A DNA stretch of 64,000 nucleotides from Euglena gracilis (taxonomy: Eukaryota > Euglenida > Euglenophyceae > Euglenales). Under the pieces are notes generated by a model that was not told the DNA's origin, did no database searches, and saw only the letters and a list, made by a program, of their open reading frames with translations. Location of the stretch: assembly GCA_039621445.1 (NCBI GenBank), contig CP154955.1:13343000-13406999 (forward strand), read 5' to 3'. The stretch's first letter is position 1. Each line of letters starts with the position of its first letter. Below are positions 44,099 through 53,678 of this stretch, piece by piece. The position numbers and the translations under genes are program-made.

Positions 44099-45154
44099 AC
44101 CATAACAGATAAGTAACTCCAGGGGCACATTTCATCTGACAGATACTTTTGGAAATCATGTTTCCTTGAGATTTTGTTTGAAAAGTCAATTTTTTATCAC
44201 CAATTTTTTCGACCGAAAATCTCACTCGGCGCAAAGGCTGAGTCAAAACTGGGGGGTGGCAAATCCCACCCGCCATGGGATAGGAACAGTGAGAAGATAC
44301 AGCACAGTTTGTGTGGTCAAAAAGGTTTTTTGAAGTAGCATTGCGGCAAAAGAAACATTGAAATATTTCAGTTGAAATATTTCATGAAATTTCAGAAATA
44401 TGCATTTTCCCTCGGTGAAAGATTTGAAATTTGCACCCTTCCGGTCAACCCACTTGAACAGGGAATGTATGGCCAGGTCCAGGTGGATCTTTCATGGTTG
44501 CAAACACGAAGGAAATATAAGGCAAAAATGTTTCAAAATTTTTTGTTTTTCATCGACCCAGCCCTCCAGCCCCGGAGCCCCCAACCCCCCCCCCCCGGGG
44601 GGGGTCCAGCCAGCAGCCTTTTTGCCAGCCAGAGGCTGGACCCCGGGGGGGGGGACCCCTGTTCTGGGGTTTCCAATGAGATTTGGGGTCAGGGGTTCAA
44701 GGTTTGTGCAGGGGGTGTTCCCAAAAAACCCCAACTGTGTTGTTGAAATTTGCACAGGGGAAAACAGGGGTCTGTCTGGGTCAGGGAATTTCTTAAGTCG
44801 GTGACCCCCCCCCCACCGGACTCAGGACAAAGCCGGTGACCCCCTACGATGGACTCAGGGGTGACAAAGCCGGTGAGGGGGGGTCACCGGCTTTGTCCTG
44901 AGTCCGGTGACCCCCCCCCCAATTTTTAGAAATGAGTGGATGAATCGTGTGGGGATGTGTGGGACAACCAATTACAAGCCAGAAAAGGCCACCATCCACT
45001 GAGACGCCAGGAGGACCACAAGATTGCCAGGCACAGCACGAGGACAGAGAGAGAGCTGCCACCAAAAAAAAACCTGGTACAAGCATCAAGCGTACGTAAT
45101 GCTATTGGTAGGTTCCAGGAGGAAAAAAATGGTGGCAGACAATTGGTGTGATCC

Positions 45155-45547
45155 TCATTGCTTACGCTTCATGTTCAAAACACGAGCGGGCATGGGGGGC
45201 ATCTCCCTGCCATCACAACGAGGACAACACCAACTGTTGCGAGGAGGGGGCATGGTACGGCCAGCGCAATCAAGGTGCCAAAATTCGTGGCATGAGTCGC
45301 AGTCCATAGGGCGTAGCAAACCGCGTTTGCCCAACGGCAGAAAGCACCGAGCACAAGGCTTTCCTTGCATGCGCTCCTCGGTGGTTTCCGTCTTTAGTAC
45401 GGGGAACGGGTTAGGAAGGTTATCCATGATGACCGAGGTGGCAGCTCCCTCCGGTGCCGGCGGCGCAGCGAAGACCGCCTCCCGGTACTCGGCCTTCTTG
45501 GCCGCCAGGTAGCGCTCCAAGCTGTACTGCGAGCAAACCACGGGCTC
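45155..45547 (-). CDS. Recombinase exon 5 (PHD finger and C-terminus)
   Basis: The acceptor is TTATTCTCCCAG. It encodes EPVVCSQYSLERYLAAKKAE, a Pro/Ala segment, then the zinc finger (KPCARCFLPLGKRG, MDCDSCHEFWHLDC, SWCCPRCDG). It ends with basic NMKRKQ and a stop. Confidence 0.85.
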   Translation of the reverse strand, partial: EPVVCSQYSLERYLAAKKAEYREAVFAAPPAPEGAATSVIMDNLPNPFPVLKTETTEERMQGKPCARCFLPLGKRGLLRPMDCDSCHEFWHLDCAGRTMPPPRNSWCCPRCDGREMPPMPARVLNMKRKQ

Positions 45548-47118
45548 CTGGGAGAATAAGCAATCGGGTGCAAGAAAATGACCAGGACACAACCTCGTCA
45601 CTAGAGTTCTCGTCGACAACGATGATTTCGCCACGATATTGAACAGTGCGAGGACGTTTTACACGTGGCTGCAAGGAAAAGACATTTTAATTTCATTTAA
45701 ATGGCGGAGAAATGTGACCTGACGAGGTGCATCCACATCGAAGACCTCAGATTTTACGCATATGACCTCGGGTTCCTCGGACTTCGGCTGCTCCACCTTC
45801 ACATCCTCCTCTTTCTTTGGACCTTCAAGTTTCACACTCGGTTCCTTCTTTTCTGGCTTGAAGGTGGACTATGAAAAAGCACGTGAAGGAAAATAGTTTT
45901 GGGAGGTGGCACCTTGGACAGAACGGCAGCAGCTTGCAACTGCACGTCACTCGGTAAGGCCCTGTGGTACCGGTCCATAGTCCGCGGTACCACGCCCACA
46001 ACACGAGCGGCATTGTGTGCACCCATGGAATTGACCAAGCGGGTGAAAACAGGCCGCCTGGCACAGTCCCGAAAGGTCACTGGGCGGCCAAGGACTCCAC
46101 GCGCCCACAGGACAGCCCCTTTGAAAGTTGCCATTGTGGCTGGTTTTGTCTGCTCCTTGCGTTTTTTGCTGTCGCGTGCCGCTGACATGTAGCCACCGCC
46201 AAGGAAAAATGGTCCATTGCGGTCATCTGACTCCACAACGGCGAGTTGGCGACGGTACGCGGCAATGGGGCATAACTTTTCATTTTCATGGGCAAACAGA
46301 ATTTGCTCGTGTGCTTCTTTGGAAGAGCCTCATTGTAAATTTTTCATCTTACCAAATTTGACTTTCAAAATTGGTTGGCCGTCTTCCATGTTTTCCGGAT
46401 GAAAATTTCCAATGCGAAGAAGCTCCATGCTTTCTGCCCGTTGCCCCAAATTGTACGACAGCACAAGGATGTTGTACCGTTGGGTTTCAAACCAGGAATC
46501 CCACTTGGTCTGTGAATGTAGCTTGAGCATATCCGAATCGTCCAATACCCGCACCTCCGGTTGACGTGCTTTAAACTTCTTCAGCCGGGATGAACATGAG
46601 TCCACAAATCGAACAAAAATTGGAAATTGGCTTTTTGCTTTGGGGACGATTACGTGCTCAGGCTTTGTCAATTTGTACATCACAGCCAAGGCGTTGACGT
46701 AAGTTGTCAACGTCTGCGGAACCCATTCATACATGGGCACCCCAGCCTGCCGACACAGAAGCTGCCTTTGGGCCTTGTGGGCAATCTTTTCTGCTTCTGT
46801 GTCAAAGATGGCGTGCACTGTGAGCACATGCTTCGCAAAAGCGCACATGTACTCGTCTAGGTCATCAGTTTTGTAGCCTCTCACATCACAAATTTTTTGG
46901 AAATTGGTAAGAGCTACATACCCCCCTTTCTGATTTTTGGCACTTCCATCGGGCTGAGGTACAGATTCTGTAAAAATGTCCCCAAAAAGCACTGTATCCG
47001 CAGATTCTTTTTTCATTGGGGATTCCGTGAATTCTTTCAACCTTGCCAAAAAGGCACTGGGGGTGGGTGTGGGTCCCAAGCCAGCCTCAGCTACCACAAC
47101 GGCCTGTGCCGGCATCAT
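45155..47118 (-). CDS. Tyrosine recombinase with acidic SUMO-motif linker and PHD finger, five exons, ~595 aa
   Basis: Five in-phase exons encode about 595 residues without a stop: 46353-47118, 45913-46316, 45719-45868, 45594-45668 and 45155-45547. The first ATG of exon 1 (47116-47118, AAAATGATG) is taken as the start. Residues ~130-240 look like a helical core-binding domain. The catalytic domain shows box I (SYNLGQRAESMELLRIG, catalytic Arg), a conserved CPIAAYRRQL segment, box II (FRDCARRPVFTRLVNSMGA, second Arg) and the nucleophile region (PRTMDRYHRA, Tyr). The histidines usual in boxes II and III are not evident. Then follows a Lys/Glu-rich linker with VKLE, VKVE and VKSE (SUMO-acceptor type), then EIIVVDENSSDEE (SUMO-interaction type). 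A C-terminal PHD finger follows (C-x2-C...CDSC-x4-H-x2-C...WC-CPRC). The recombinase should cut and rejoin DNA at the element ends, and the PHD finger may target chromatin. Confidence 0.85.
45594..45668 (-). CDS. Recombinase exon 4 (basic patch and SUMO-interaction-like motif)
   Basis: Exactly 25 codons. The acceptor is TTCCTTGCAG and the donor GACGAG|GTTGTG. PRVKRPRTVQYRG is basic and NLS-like. It is followed by EIIVVDENSSDE, a hydrophobic core flanked by acidic residues and serines. Confidence 0.8.
45719..45868 (-). CDS. Recombinase exon 3 (acidic linker with three SUMO-acceptor-type motifs)
   Basis: Exactly 50 codons, phase 0 on both sides. The acceptor is TTTTTCATAG and the donor CGTCAG|GTCACA. 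It contains PSVKLEG, DVKVEQ and CVKSEV, each a hydrophobic-Lys-x-Glu motif, in a Lys/Glu-rich and probably disordered context. Confidence 0.8.
45913..46316 (-). CDS. Recombinase exon 2 (catalytic C-terminal half)
   Basis: A 404-nt exon carrying the CPIAAYRRQL segment, box II (CARRPVFTR) and the presumptive nucleophilic tyrosine (TMDRYHRA), ending CTGTCCAAG|GTGCCA. Confidence 0.85.
46317..46352 (-). other. 36-nt intron in the recombinase gene
   Basis: It begins GTAAGATG and ends CTTCCAAAG. Removing it joins KVKF to EAHEQILFAHENEKLCPIAA and opens the frame to the catalytic C-terminal half. Retaining it hits a stop (TGA in ACAATGAGG). Confidence 0.8.
46353..47118 (-). CDS. Recombinase exon 1 (N-terminal and core-binding region, box I)
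   Basis: This is a 766-nt exon ending TTTG|GTAAGA. An acceptor-like CTTGTTTCCCACAG sits just 5' of the ATG, so an untranslated leader exon is possible. It contains TTYVNALAVMYKLTKPEHV (core-binding-like) and the box I arginine. Confidence 0.85.
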
Positions 47119-47225
47119 TTTGGCTGTGGGAAACAAGAAACAAATAATGAAAAACAGAATTTTCCTCATTAGGGGGTCACCGGCTTTGTCCTGAGTCCGG
47201 TGGGGGGGGTCACCGACTTATAGCA

Positions 47226-47343
47226 AGACCCCCCCCTCACCGGCTTTGTCCTGAGTCCGGTGGGGGGGGTCACCGGCTTTGTCCTTCGGACAAAGCCGGT
47301 GACCCCCCCCACCGGACTCAGGACAAAGCCGGTGAGGGGGGGG
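47226..47343. repeat. 118-bp near-perfect palindrome outside the right end of the recombinase element
   Basis: The arms contain TCACCGGCTTTGTCCTGAGT, CCGGTG, a G run and a second TCACCGGCTTTGTCC, meeting at a CTTCGG loop and then mirroring back. The unit is the same as in the element's terminal repeats, so this is an extra inverted pair of terminal units. Confidence 0.85.
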
Positions 47344-47841
47344 TCTTTCTTGATATAAAGCCGGAGGGTACCCTACCCCCGGGGGGGGGGGGCCCAGCCA
47401 GCCAGCAGCTCAAATCCAGCCAGCAGCCCAAATTCGGGGGGGGAGCCCCCCCCCCCGGGGGCAAGTGAAATAAAGTCGGGTCCAGCCCGGCCGGAGGCCG
47501 GGCCAGCCGGCCCGCAGGCCGGCCCAGCCGGCCGCAGGCTGGCCCAGCCGGCCGAAGGCCGGCTGGCCAATTGGGCTACCCAGCTCACCTCTCACTTCAT
47601 TTTTTCCCCTCATCACAGCTTCCTCCATCACGGCCCCCAGCCTTGACCTAGCTCCACCCATCAAATGTCGAAAATGGCCAAAATGTGTTAGAAAATTTTG
47701 TTTTTTGTCGACCCAGCCCAGCCCAGCCCCCTCCAGCCCCGGACCCCCTCCCACAGCTCAAATCCAGCCAACAGCCTTTTTGCCAGCCGGAGGCTGGACC
47801 CCCCCCCCCCGGGGGTCCTTAAGAAATTCCCTGGTCTGGGT

Positions 47842-50196
47842 GTCTGCGTGGCCATTAGCCAAACAAGGGGGCGAGGGCATCTGTGCTCATGTGACAAAAC
47901 CTGCTTTTTTCCAGGAGAGTCAGGAACCTGATAGCAGAACAACAACAATTTCAGAAAAGCCAGAAGAGGAACAACCTGAAGGAGACCACGAACCAGAGCG
48001 AGACAGGTGTTCCCTCCATTCCATCTTTCCAGCCACAAAAAATCCACATGAAATTTTCAAAGCACAAAAAAACCTATGAATTTGACCCAAAACATTGGCA
48101 AAAGGGGAGATTGCGCAAGGAGGAAAGAATTTCATGGCAAAAAGGGGGGAGGGGAAACATGAAAATTTTTGTGGAAGAAAAACCCCCCAAAAACAGAAAA
48201 TAATTGCCCTCACCAGACCTCCATTTAGTATGTATCACCAAAAAAATTTTTATGTATCACATGTATCACAGCCTAATAATTAATGTATCACATATGCATA
48301 GTCGGGGTTATAGTGATTACCTCCCCCCCCCCCCCGGGCGCACTGATAGCAAGAAAACTTTTGGTTCATCACAATTGAGGACATGGCACGCATGGCAATT
48401 CCACTGGGGGTGAGGCGTCTGTGAAGGGTCAGTTGGCCGCGTCATCCAGCACAGTGTAAGATTTTGTTCCGTTCTTCTCCCATCCAATAAATGAAAAAAG
48501 TAGCGGCTGAGAAGTTGCTGACAAAAAAGGACAAAAAAATATGGCAGCCGGGGACCCGCCCAATGAGAAAACCCCGTGCATCCCTCAAAAAATGAAAATA
48601 AAAAATGGCAGTATCACATATGTATCACCAAAGTAAAATTAATGTATCACAGATACGTTGTGATACGCACTAAATGGCGGTCTGGTCCTCACCTTTGGAC
48701 AACCAAACCCCTTTTTGGAATCCAACGTCCAACGCACCTCCACACCCAAAAATGGCCAAAAAATCTTGTTCCCTGAAAAAAAAGTGCCAAAAATTGGTGC
48801 ATTTCTGCAACCAAAACAGAATTTTTTTGCTATTTTTTTCCCCCTTCAAAAATAGCCATTTTGGGCCATTTTTTCAAAAATGGCCCAAAATGCATCCCAA
48901 AAAATGTAACGGTCAAGAAAATCTTACAAAATTCCTTTCCAAAAAAATGAATAAATGACCAACTTTGGACATAAAAATCACCCAAAAATGACCACGGTCA
49001 AACCAAAAGGCTTTTTTTCTGTTCAAAAATGGCCCAAAAATGGCCAAAAATGACTACTTTTTGGACCCAAAAATCACCGATTTTAGGATCCGTGCCGCCC
49101 TTTTCGTGGTGGGATGCAACAGCATGGATGCTGCCTCCCGACCACCTCCAAAGTGGCATACTTCCCCCGTGACCCCCCCCCCGTGCCCCCCCCCCCCCGT
49201 GACCCCCCCGTGACCCGCACCACCCCCAGTGGGTAGTCGGCCGACTGGTCGGCCGACTACCCACTCTAATGTACTAACGGGTCCAAACCGCCGACTTTTA
49301 AGCCCCCCCCATGAAGAAAATCCAATGCAAACTAGTCGGTGGCTAGTCGGCGGTCATAAAAATGGTCTGTGGCGGGCCCAAATCACCCGGAAATGGTCCG
49401 GATGGGTCCAAATAAGTGTCTTACGCCTAAATAAACACCCCCAGATGGAAATCTTTGGTCGGTGGGGGGTCGGTGGGCCCTTGATGGGGTTCCGGAGGGA
49501 TAAAAACCAATGATGAAACAGGGATTACATGAAAATCCTTTAGAAATGCAAGCATTCTGCATCACGAGAGGCAAAAAACGCCCCCCTCCACCCCCATCCG
49601 AGCCTCAAATAACAAAATCCCTTCTGTGTTGGCAACATACTCGGGGGTTATTTCAAGCCCCCTGGCCAAATGCCTGTTTTGAAATTCTACAGACATGGGA
49701 AGTGGGCAACTCTGTCTGTCACGGGATTGGTTTGCCTCTTTTCTAAAAACCTTGCCTGTCATCAGGAAGCCTCCTGTGGCAAGTGGTCCGGTGCAACTCA
49801 CAAACAACCCCTACAGCACCGCCCCAGATCAGGGTTTTAGGCTGGATCATGGAATCATTTAACACCTGTGTGACCCCTCCCCATGGGGGGGGGGGTGACA
49901 CCCTGGGACCTTCCGGGGGGGGGGGGGTGCGCCATGGGTCAGGTTTTTGCCTGGCAGAAGGCCGGGCCGGAATATTTTTTCAGCGTTTTCGGCCGATTTT
50001 GGTTGGGTCCCCCCAGCCGGGGGGGGGGGGGGTCGTGGGTGTGTGGGTTTTCGAAAAAAGTGGGTGAGTGGTTGGGTTTCTGCCTGGGAAAAAGTGCGCC
50101 CCCAGGGGTCACGAAGAATCTATGTCGGACCCCAACCCCTCCCATCAGCAAAACCCTGCCCAAGATATCACTGTTGCCCGGGTGCCAACACCCCCG
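47842..50196. other. No gene recognised
   Basis: This stretch includes ATGTATCACA repeats near 48230-48660 and A-rich tracts. It also has a perfect palindrome at 49228-49265 and poly-G/poly-C runs near 49880-50030. Open segments on either strand show no recognisable motif. Confidence 0.35.
49228..49265. repeat. Perfect 38-bp palindrome
   Basis: AGTGGGTAGTCGGCCGAC, then TG, then the exact inverse complement. The related words CTAGTCGG(T/C)GG and CGCCGACT occur in the following 100 bp. Confidence 0.85.
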
Positions 50197-50367
50197 CAGT
50201 GCTATTTGCCCCGGCCCAGCAGCGTGCCTCAGTCCCAGAGCCGTTTCCGTCCCTCAGGTGTGCGTCTTTCCAGTCCCAGTGATATTCCTGCAGCAGCTCG
50301 AACGGGGGATTTGACCCATTCGACCAGTATGACTGACCTCCAGCGTCTTTCATTGGTTTCAAACTGA
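50197..50367 (+). CDS. Possible Ser/Pro-rich exon upstream of the CCCH gene
   Basis: After an acceptor-like CACCCCCGCAG, the plus frame reads CYLPRPSSVPQSQSRFRPSG and then a Ser/Thr-rich tail ending with a stop at 50367. It contains SMTDLQRLS, resembling a phosphosite-rich disordered region. The donor is unknown; CCCTCAG|GTGTGC is one option. It is coding-like in composition, but assignment to the CCCH gene is a guess. Confidence 0.35.
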   Translation, partial: QCYLPRPSSVPQSQSRFRPSGVRLSSPSDIPAAARTGDLTHSTSMTDLQRLSLVSN

Positions 50368-51522
50368 CGATGCCTTGTTCAAAAAAAAAAGCACACCTGA
50401 CAAAAAATGGCAAGTTTATAGCATTTTCGACCCCTCACTCGAAAATGGCCATTGTGCAGCGGGGGCCAAAACCGAACCTTTGGGGAGGGTCCAGCCCTGC
50501 ACAACACCATTCACTTGGATTTAAGAAAAGTTTGGCAAATGATATCAGTGTGAACCCATTTGCGCAACTGCGGGAACGGACGGTTCCCACAATTGCGGCT
50601 CACAGACTTGCAAAAAAAACCTCAAATGCAAAGAAAAAGTTTGATGAAGAACTAAAGAGAGAACAAATGCCACAAGCATTTGTTTGAGGGCCCCAGAATA
50701 ACAAAATCTTTTGTGTTACATCTCACAACCAGCTCCCCACCCCCTTTATGTGAACGATTGTTCCGAAAAGCCAATCATGTGCCCAACAAATCAAATTCAC
50801 TGCAGAAAGCGAAAAATTGTGACTTCAATTTTCTGAATTTTGGAGGTTCAGGTTGATTTTGAGGTTGAGGTTGTCGACGTTGAGGTTGAGGGTTTTTTTC
50901 AAACCTCAACCTCAATCCAGCCCTACACCGTCATCCTGTGTCTGTGCTTGTGTCTGTGCCTGTGGGGGGGGGCAATATGGGTATCATCTATTAAATTATT
51001 AGGCAATGTAGGCAACAACATATATTGACCCAGTGCAAATAAATGGAAGGCAGGCTTCTTTTTTACTCAGAAGACCCCCCCCAGGGCGTTAAGTGAGCGT
51101 TGACAGGGGGAGTCAGATCACCCCCCCTCCTGTGCCTCCTGTGGGGATGGGGTCCAGACCACCTCGCCCCTTTCAGACCGAGGGGGTTCCCAGAACCAAA
51201 ACCCCCCATGTACCAAAAAAATTTTCTTCAGCACTTGGCGCCGCATAGGATGAAATTTGGGTACCAATTTCAAAAATAAAAGTGTGTAAAAACCCGATTT
51301 TGGGGCTCTTTTCAGGACCCAAAAAAGTTTCCGGTGCTTTGCGCGGAATTTTTTTTGCGCAGGGCGGGGATGGGTGGGTGGTGGGTGGGTCTGGGGCCAT
51401 AGGCCCATGTATGGATTTCGGCGCAAACCCCTGAAATTTTTTTGGGAAATGCTTTTGTGGGGACCCCCTCCCCCTCCTGGGGAGGCAGATGGGAGGAAAG
51501 GAGTGTGACGGTTGCCTCGCAG

Positions 51523-51734
51523 AGCCCCGCGGTGCTCCGACATACTACCTGCACACGGGCGCCCCACCCCCGTATGGATACGAGGCACCCCGGCCCTCGC
51601 CAGCCCTATACAACGGGCACACCCCCTCCTGCCCTGAGCAGAGGCGCTCTGGCAGCCATTTCGGAAGGAATGGTGGTGGTTTTGAAACCAGAGGCCGTGG
51701 TGTTGAGGACCATCTCGAGTTCGTTTTGAATTGA
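51523..51734 (+). CDS. Possible Pro/Tyr-rich exon upstream of the CCCH gene
   Basis: The acceptor GTTGCCTCGCAG precedes a frame with PTYYLHTGAPPPYGYEAPRP, SPALYNGHTPS and then an RG-containing tail (GRNGGGFETRGRG). The frame ends with a stop at 51734 unless an earlier donor such as AATG|GTGGTG is used. The composition matches the disordered, RNA-granule-prone arms common in RNA-binding proteins, and it lies on the same strand as the CCCH exons. Confidence 0.45.
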
Positions 51735-52599
51735 ATTGTTGTGGGAGGGCAGGGCTGTCGTCAATGACAGAATGAAATCCAGTTTTTATCAAACTCAAAA
51801 ATGGTCACCGAAATTTGCATGGGCGTTCCAGAAGTTTTGCTATATCCTCAGAAAACCAATTTTTATTTTGGTTGTTGTGTATCTTGCTGTCCACATGTTT
51901 TCCCCCATATTCAAGTACGGGGTGCTGTGTGCAGGTGGGGTGTGTGGGGGGATGTGTGGGGGCAGGGTTCGATTTAAACAGAGTGCACAGGTGGACCAGA
52001 GGGTATGGAGCCCCCTTGCTTGGCCTTCGGCCTCACCCGGGGGGGGGGCAGATCCAAAATAACAAGTTTCTTGTACGTGCACATACCACCCACATCATCC
52101 CCCCCAGGGTTCATTCAATGTAAGGGCAGGTGGGGGCGTGGTCTGGGCGACCGAAATTTTGTCCCCCACATTTTGGGCAATTTTTGGGCAAAATTTGTAA
52201 ATGAATTTGAAAATACAAAACAAAGCTCGGCGCCACATGCCAGAAGGAGAAATTGACTTTTGGGGGGTCCAGGTTCCCCCCCCCAGGTCAGTCCGGATCC
52301 CCACAGTTCCCTTCCCTCGACCTGCTCGCACACCCCTCTCCCCCTTCTGGGGAGCAGGGCTTCGCACTAGGCTTTGTTTGAGGGGAGCGGTGGGGCTCCC
52401 CAAGGGTCGGGATATGGTCCACTGGCAAGGATGTCAGAGCAGTGGAAACTGATAAATAAATTGGGGAACGGGGTCGGGGTTTTTAAACAAACGTTTGCCT
52501 CGCTTGAACTCCTGGTTCTCCAGACTTTGGGGTCATGCCCCCACCAAAATAGGCCAGGCAAAGAATGAGCCAGAATGCGATGGGTTGGCATCCAAGGAG

Positions 52600-52695
52600 T
52601 CTCCCGGAGCCCCTCTGGCTTCATGTATTACATGCCCCCAGCCCCAGCGGCACCCCACGCCTCCCCTGGCTCAAGCTATCCCGCCGGGTCTGCCA
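52600..52695 (+). CDS. Possible Pro/Ala/Tyr-rich exon upstream of the CCCH gene
   Basis: The plus frame gives GFMYYMPPAPAAPHASPGSS and then YPAGSAMQ, followed by a possible donor (ATGCA|GTGCTA). The composition resembles the neighbouring candidates at 51523 and 53486. The acceptor is not resolved. Confidence 0.35.
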
Positions 52696-53157
52696 TGCAG
52701 TGCTATTCCCATTCCTGCCTTCTATGCACTCGGAGATATCCTTCTCCCCCATTTCCCACGGTTGTTTCATTTCCCGCAGATATTTGGCGGAGCCATTCAC
52801 CCCGGGGCCGTATTACGAGGCTGCTGGCCAAGGCTGAACGTTAGAAAGCTGGGCCTTAAATCCAGGAGGTCAGGTTTCACCTTTCACCTTTGACGGCCAT
52901 CATCCAAAATGTCTATGGATCTATGTGTCTGTCTGTTGATATAAATAATCTATTTTTCTTCTGTCTATCTATCTTTCTATCTGTTCTTCTATCTATCAAC
53001 CCATCCATGTCCATGCAACATGTATGCATTCACATGTGTGCATCTGTATGTTGGGTGTTCTCGGTTTTTTTCGAAGAAAAAAATTGGCCACCTCATAGCA
53101 TATTGTGTGGAAGAAATGGGGGCAAGTCGGGTCTGAGTTTTGGTGGCCTCATCCAAA

Positions 53158-53290
53158 GGTTTATGTATCTATCGATCAATCTCTCTATCCATCTGTTTAT
53201 CTCTCTGTCTGTCTATCACCTATCTGTCTATCTATCCATCCACCAGTCCTTCTATCTATTTATCCATCTCTATCCATGCATATGCAATGT
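53158..53290. repeat. (CTAT)n/(CTGT)n microsatellite
   Basis: Imperfect tetranucleotide array in an intron-like stretch; a weaker version occurs at 52915-53005. Confidence 0.85.
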
Positions 53291-53485
53291 TATTTCAGGA
53301 GACCCCCACTGGGGAGTGTCTGCAGTCCGGATGGGAGCTGCTGGCTGGAAAAAGGTGTTGGCTAGCTGCCCCCCCCCCCGGGCTCCGGGGGCGCTCACCC
53401 CCCCCCTTGCAGAGGAAAGTGCTTGACATTTGGAAAGTTTGTGGTTATGTTTATGTTCGGCCATGTTCTTTACCCCTCCAGCGGG

Positions 53486-53574
53486 GGTCATATGCCTTAC
53501 CCGTCTGGGGTGTACGCTCCACACATGAGTTTTGTCGAACACCGATATGCTGGCCCCACTCCACAGATGAGAGA
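53486..53574 (+). CDS. Possible Pro/Tyr/Met-rich exon upstream of the CCCH gene
   Basis: After a pyrimidine-rich acceptor (CTTTACCCCTCCAG), the frame reads GGHMPYPSGVYAPHMSFVEH and then RYAGPTPQMRDG, with GT donors at its end (GATG|GTGTGC). The low-complexity character is shared with adjacent candidates. Confidence 0.4.
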
Positions 53575-53678
53575 TGGTGTGCTCCTGTCAGTTTCTTTTT
53601 GTCAGTGTTCTTATGCCCCTTTGTCTTGCACCATGCCACTCAATGCTTGGTGACGTTTGGGACGTCCCCATGCCTAGT

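Larger units (their letters stand above)
44794..47220 (-). mobile_element. Tyrosine-recombinase DNA element with terminal inverted repeats (Crypton-like)
   Basis: Termini of about 50 bp are inverse complements except for the length of a C run: TAAGTCGGTGACCCC, a C run, then ACCGGACTCAGGACAAAGCC on the left (44794-44845) and the inverse on the right (47171-47220). Extra copies of the unit TCACCGGCTTTGTCC...GAGTCCGGT lie inverted just inside the left end (to about 44920) and just outside the right end (47226-47343). The element holds one gene on the minus strand, spanning 45155-47118. Tyrosine-recombinase elements of the Crypton class typically lack inverted termini, so this architecture is unusual. 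The repeats could be recombinase binding sites rather than classical transposase termini. Confidence 0.8.
44782..47833. mobile_element. Second hAT-like MITE copy, interrupted by the recombinase element
   Basis: The termini CAGGGAATTTCTTAAG (44782) and CTTAAGAAATTCCCTG (47818-47833) are flanked by the identical 8-bp GTCTGGGT (44774-44781 and 47834-47841). The right part, from CCGGAGGGTACCCTACC at 47361, matches the interior of the intact copy at 43607-44098. The left part stops after AAG at 44797, where foreign DNA begins. The MITE therefore inserted first and was later split by the tyrosine-recombinase element. Confidence 0.85.

Noticed and set aside
44782-47833. The whole 3.05-kb unit as an autonomous hAT transposon carrying its own enzyme
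   Set aside because: The enzyme is a tyrosine recombinase with its own inverted termini. The remainder matches the 492-bp non-autonomous copy at 43607-44098, so nesting explains the structure better.
50370-50687. A 106-codon plus frame with a Lys/Glu-rich end
   Set aside because: It is coding-like only in its last third, has no clear splice sites and has no recognisable motif. Left unannotated.
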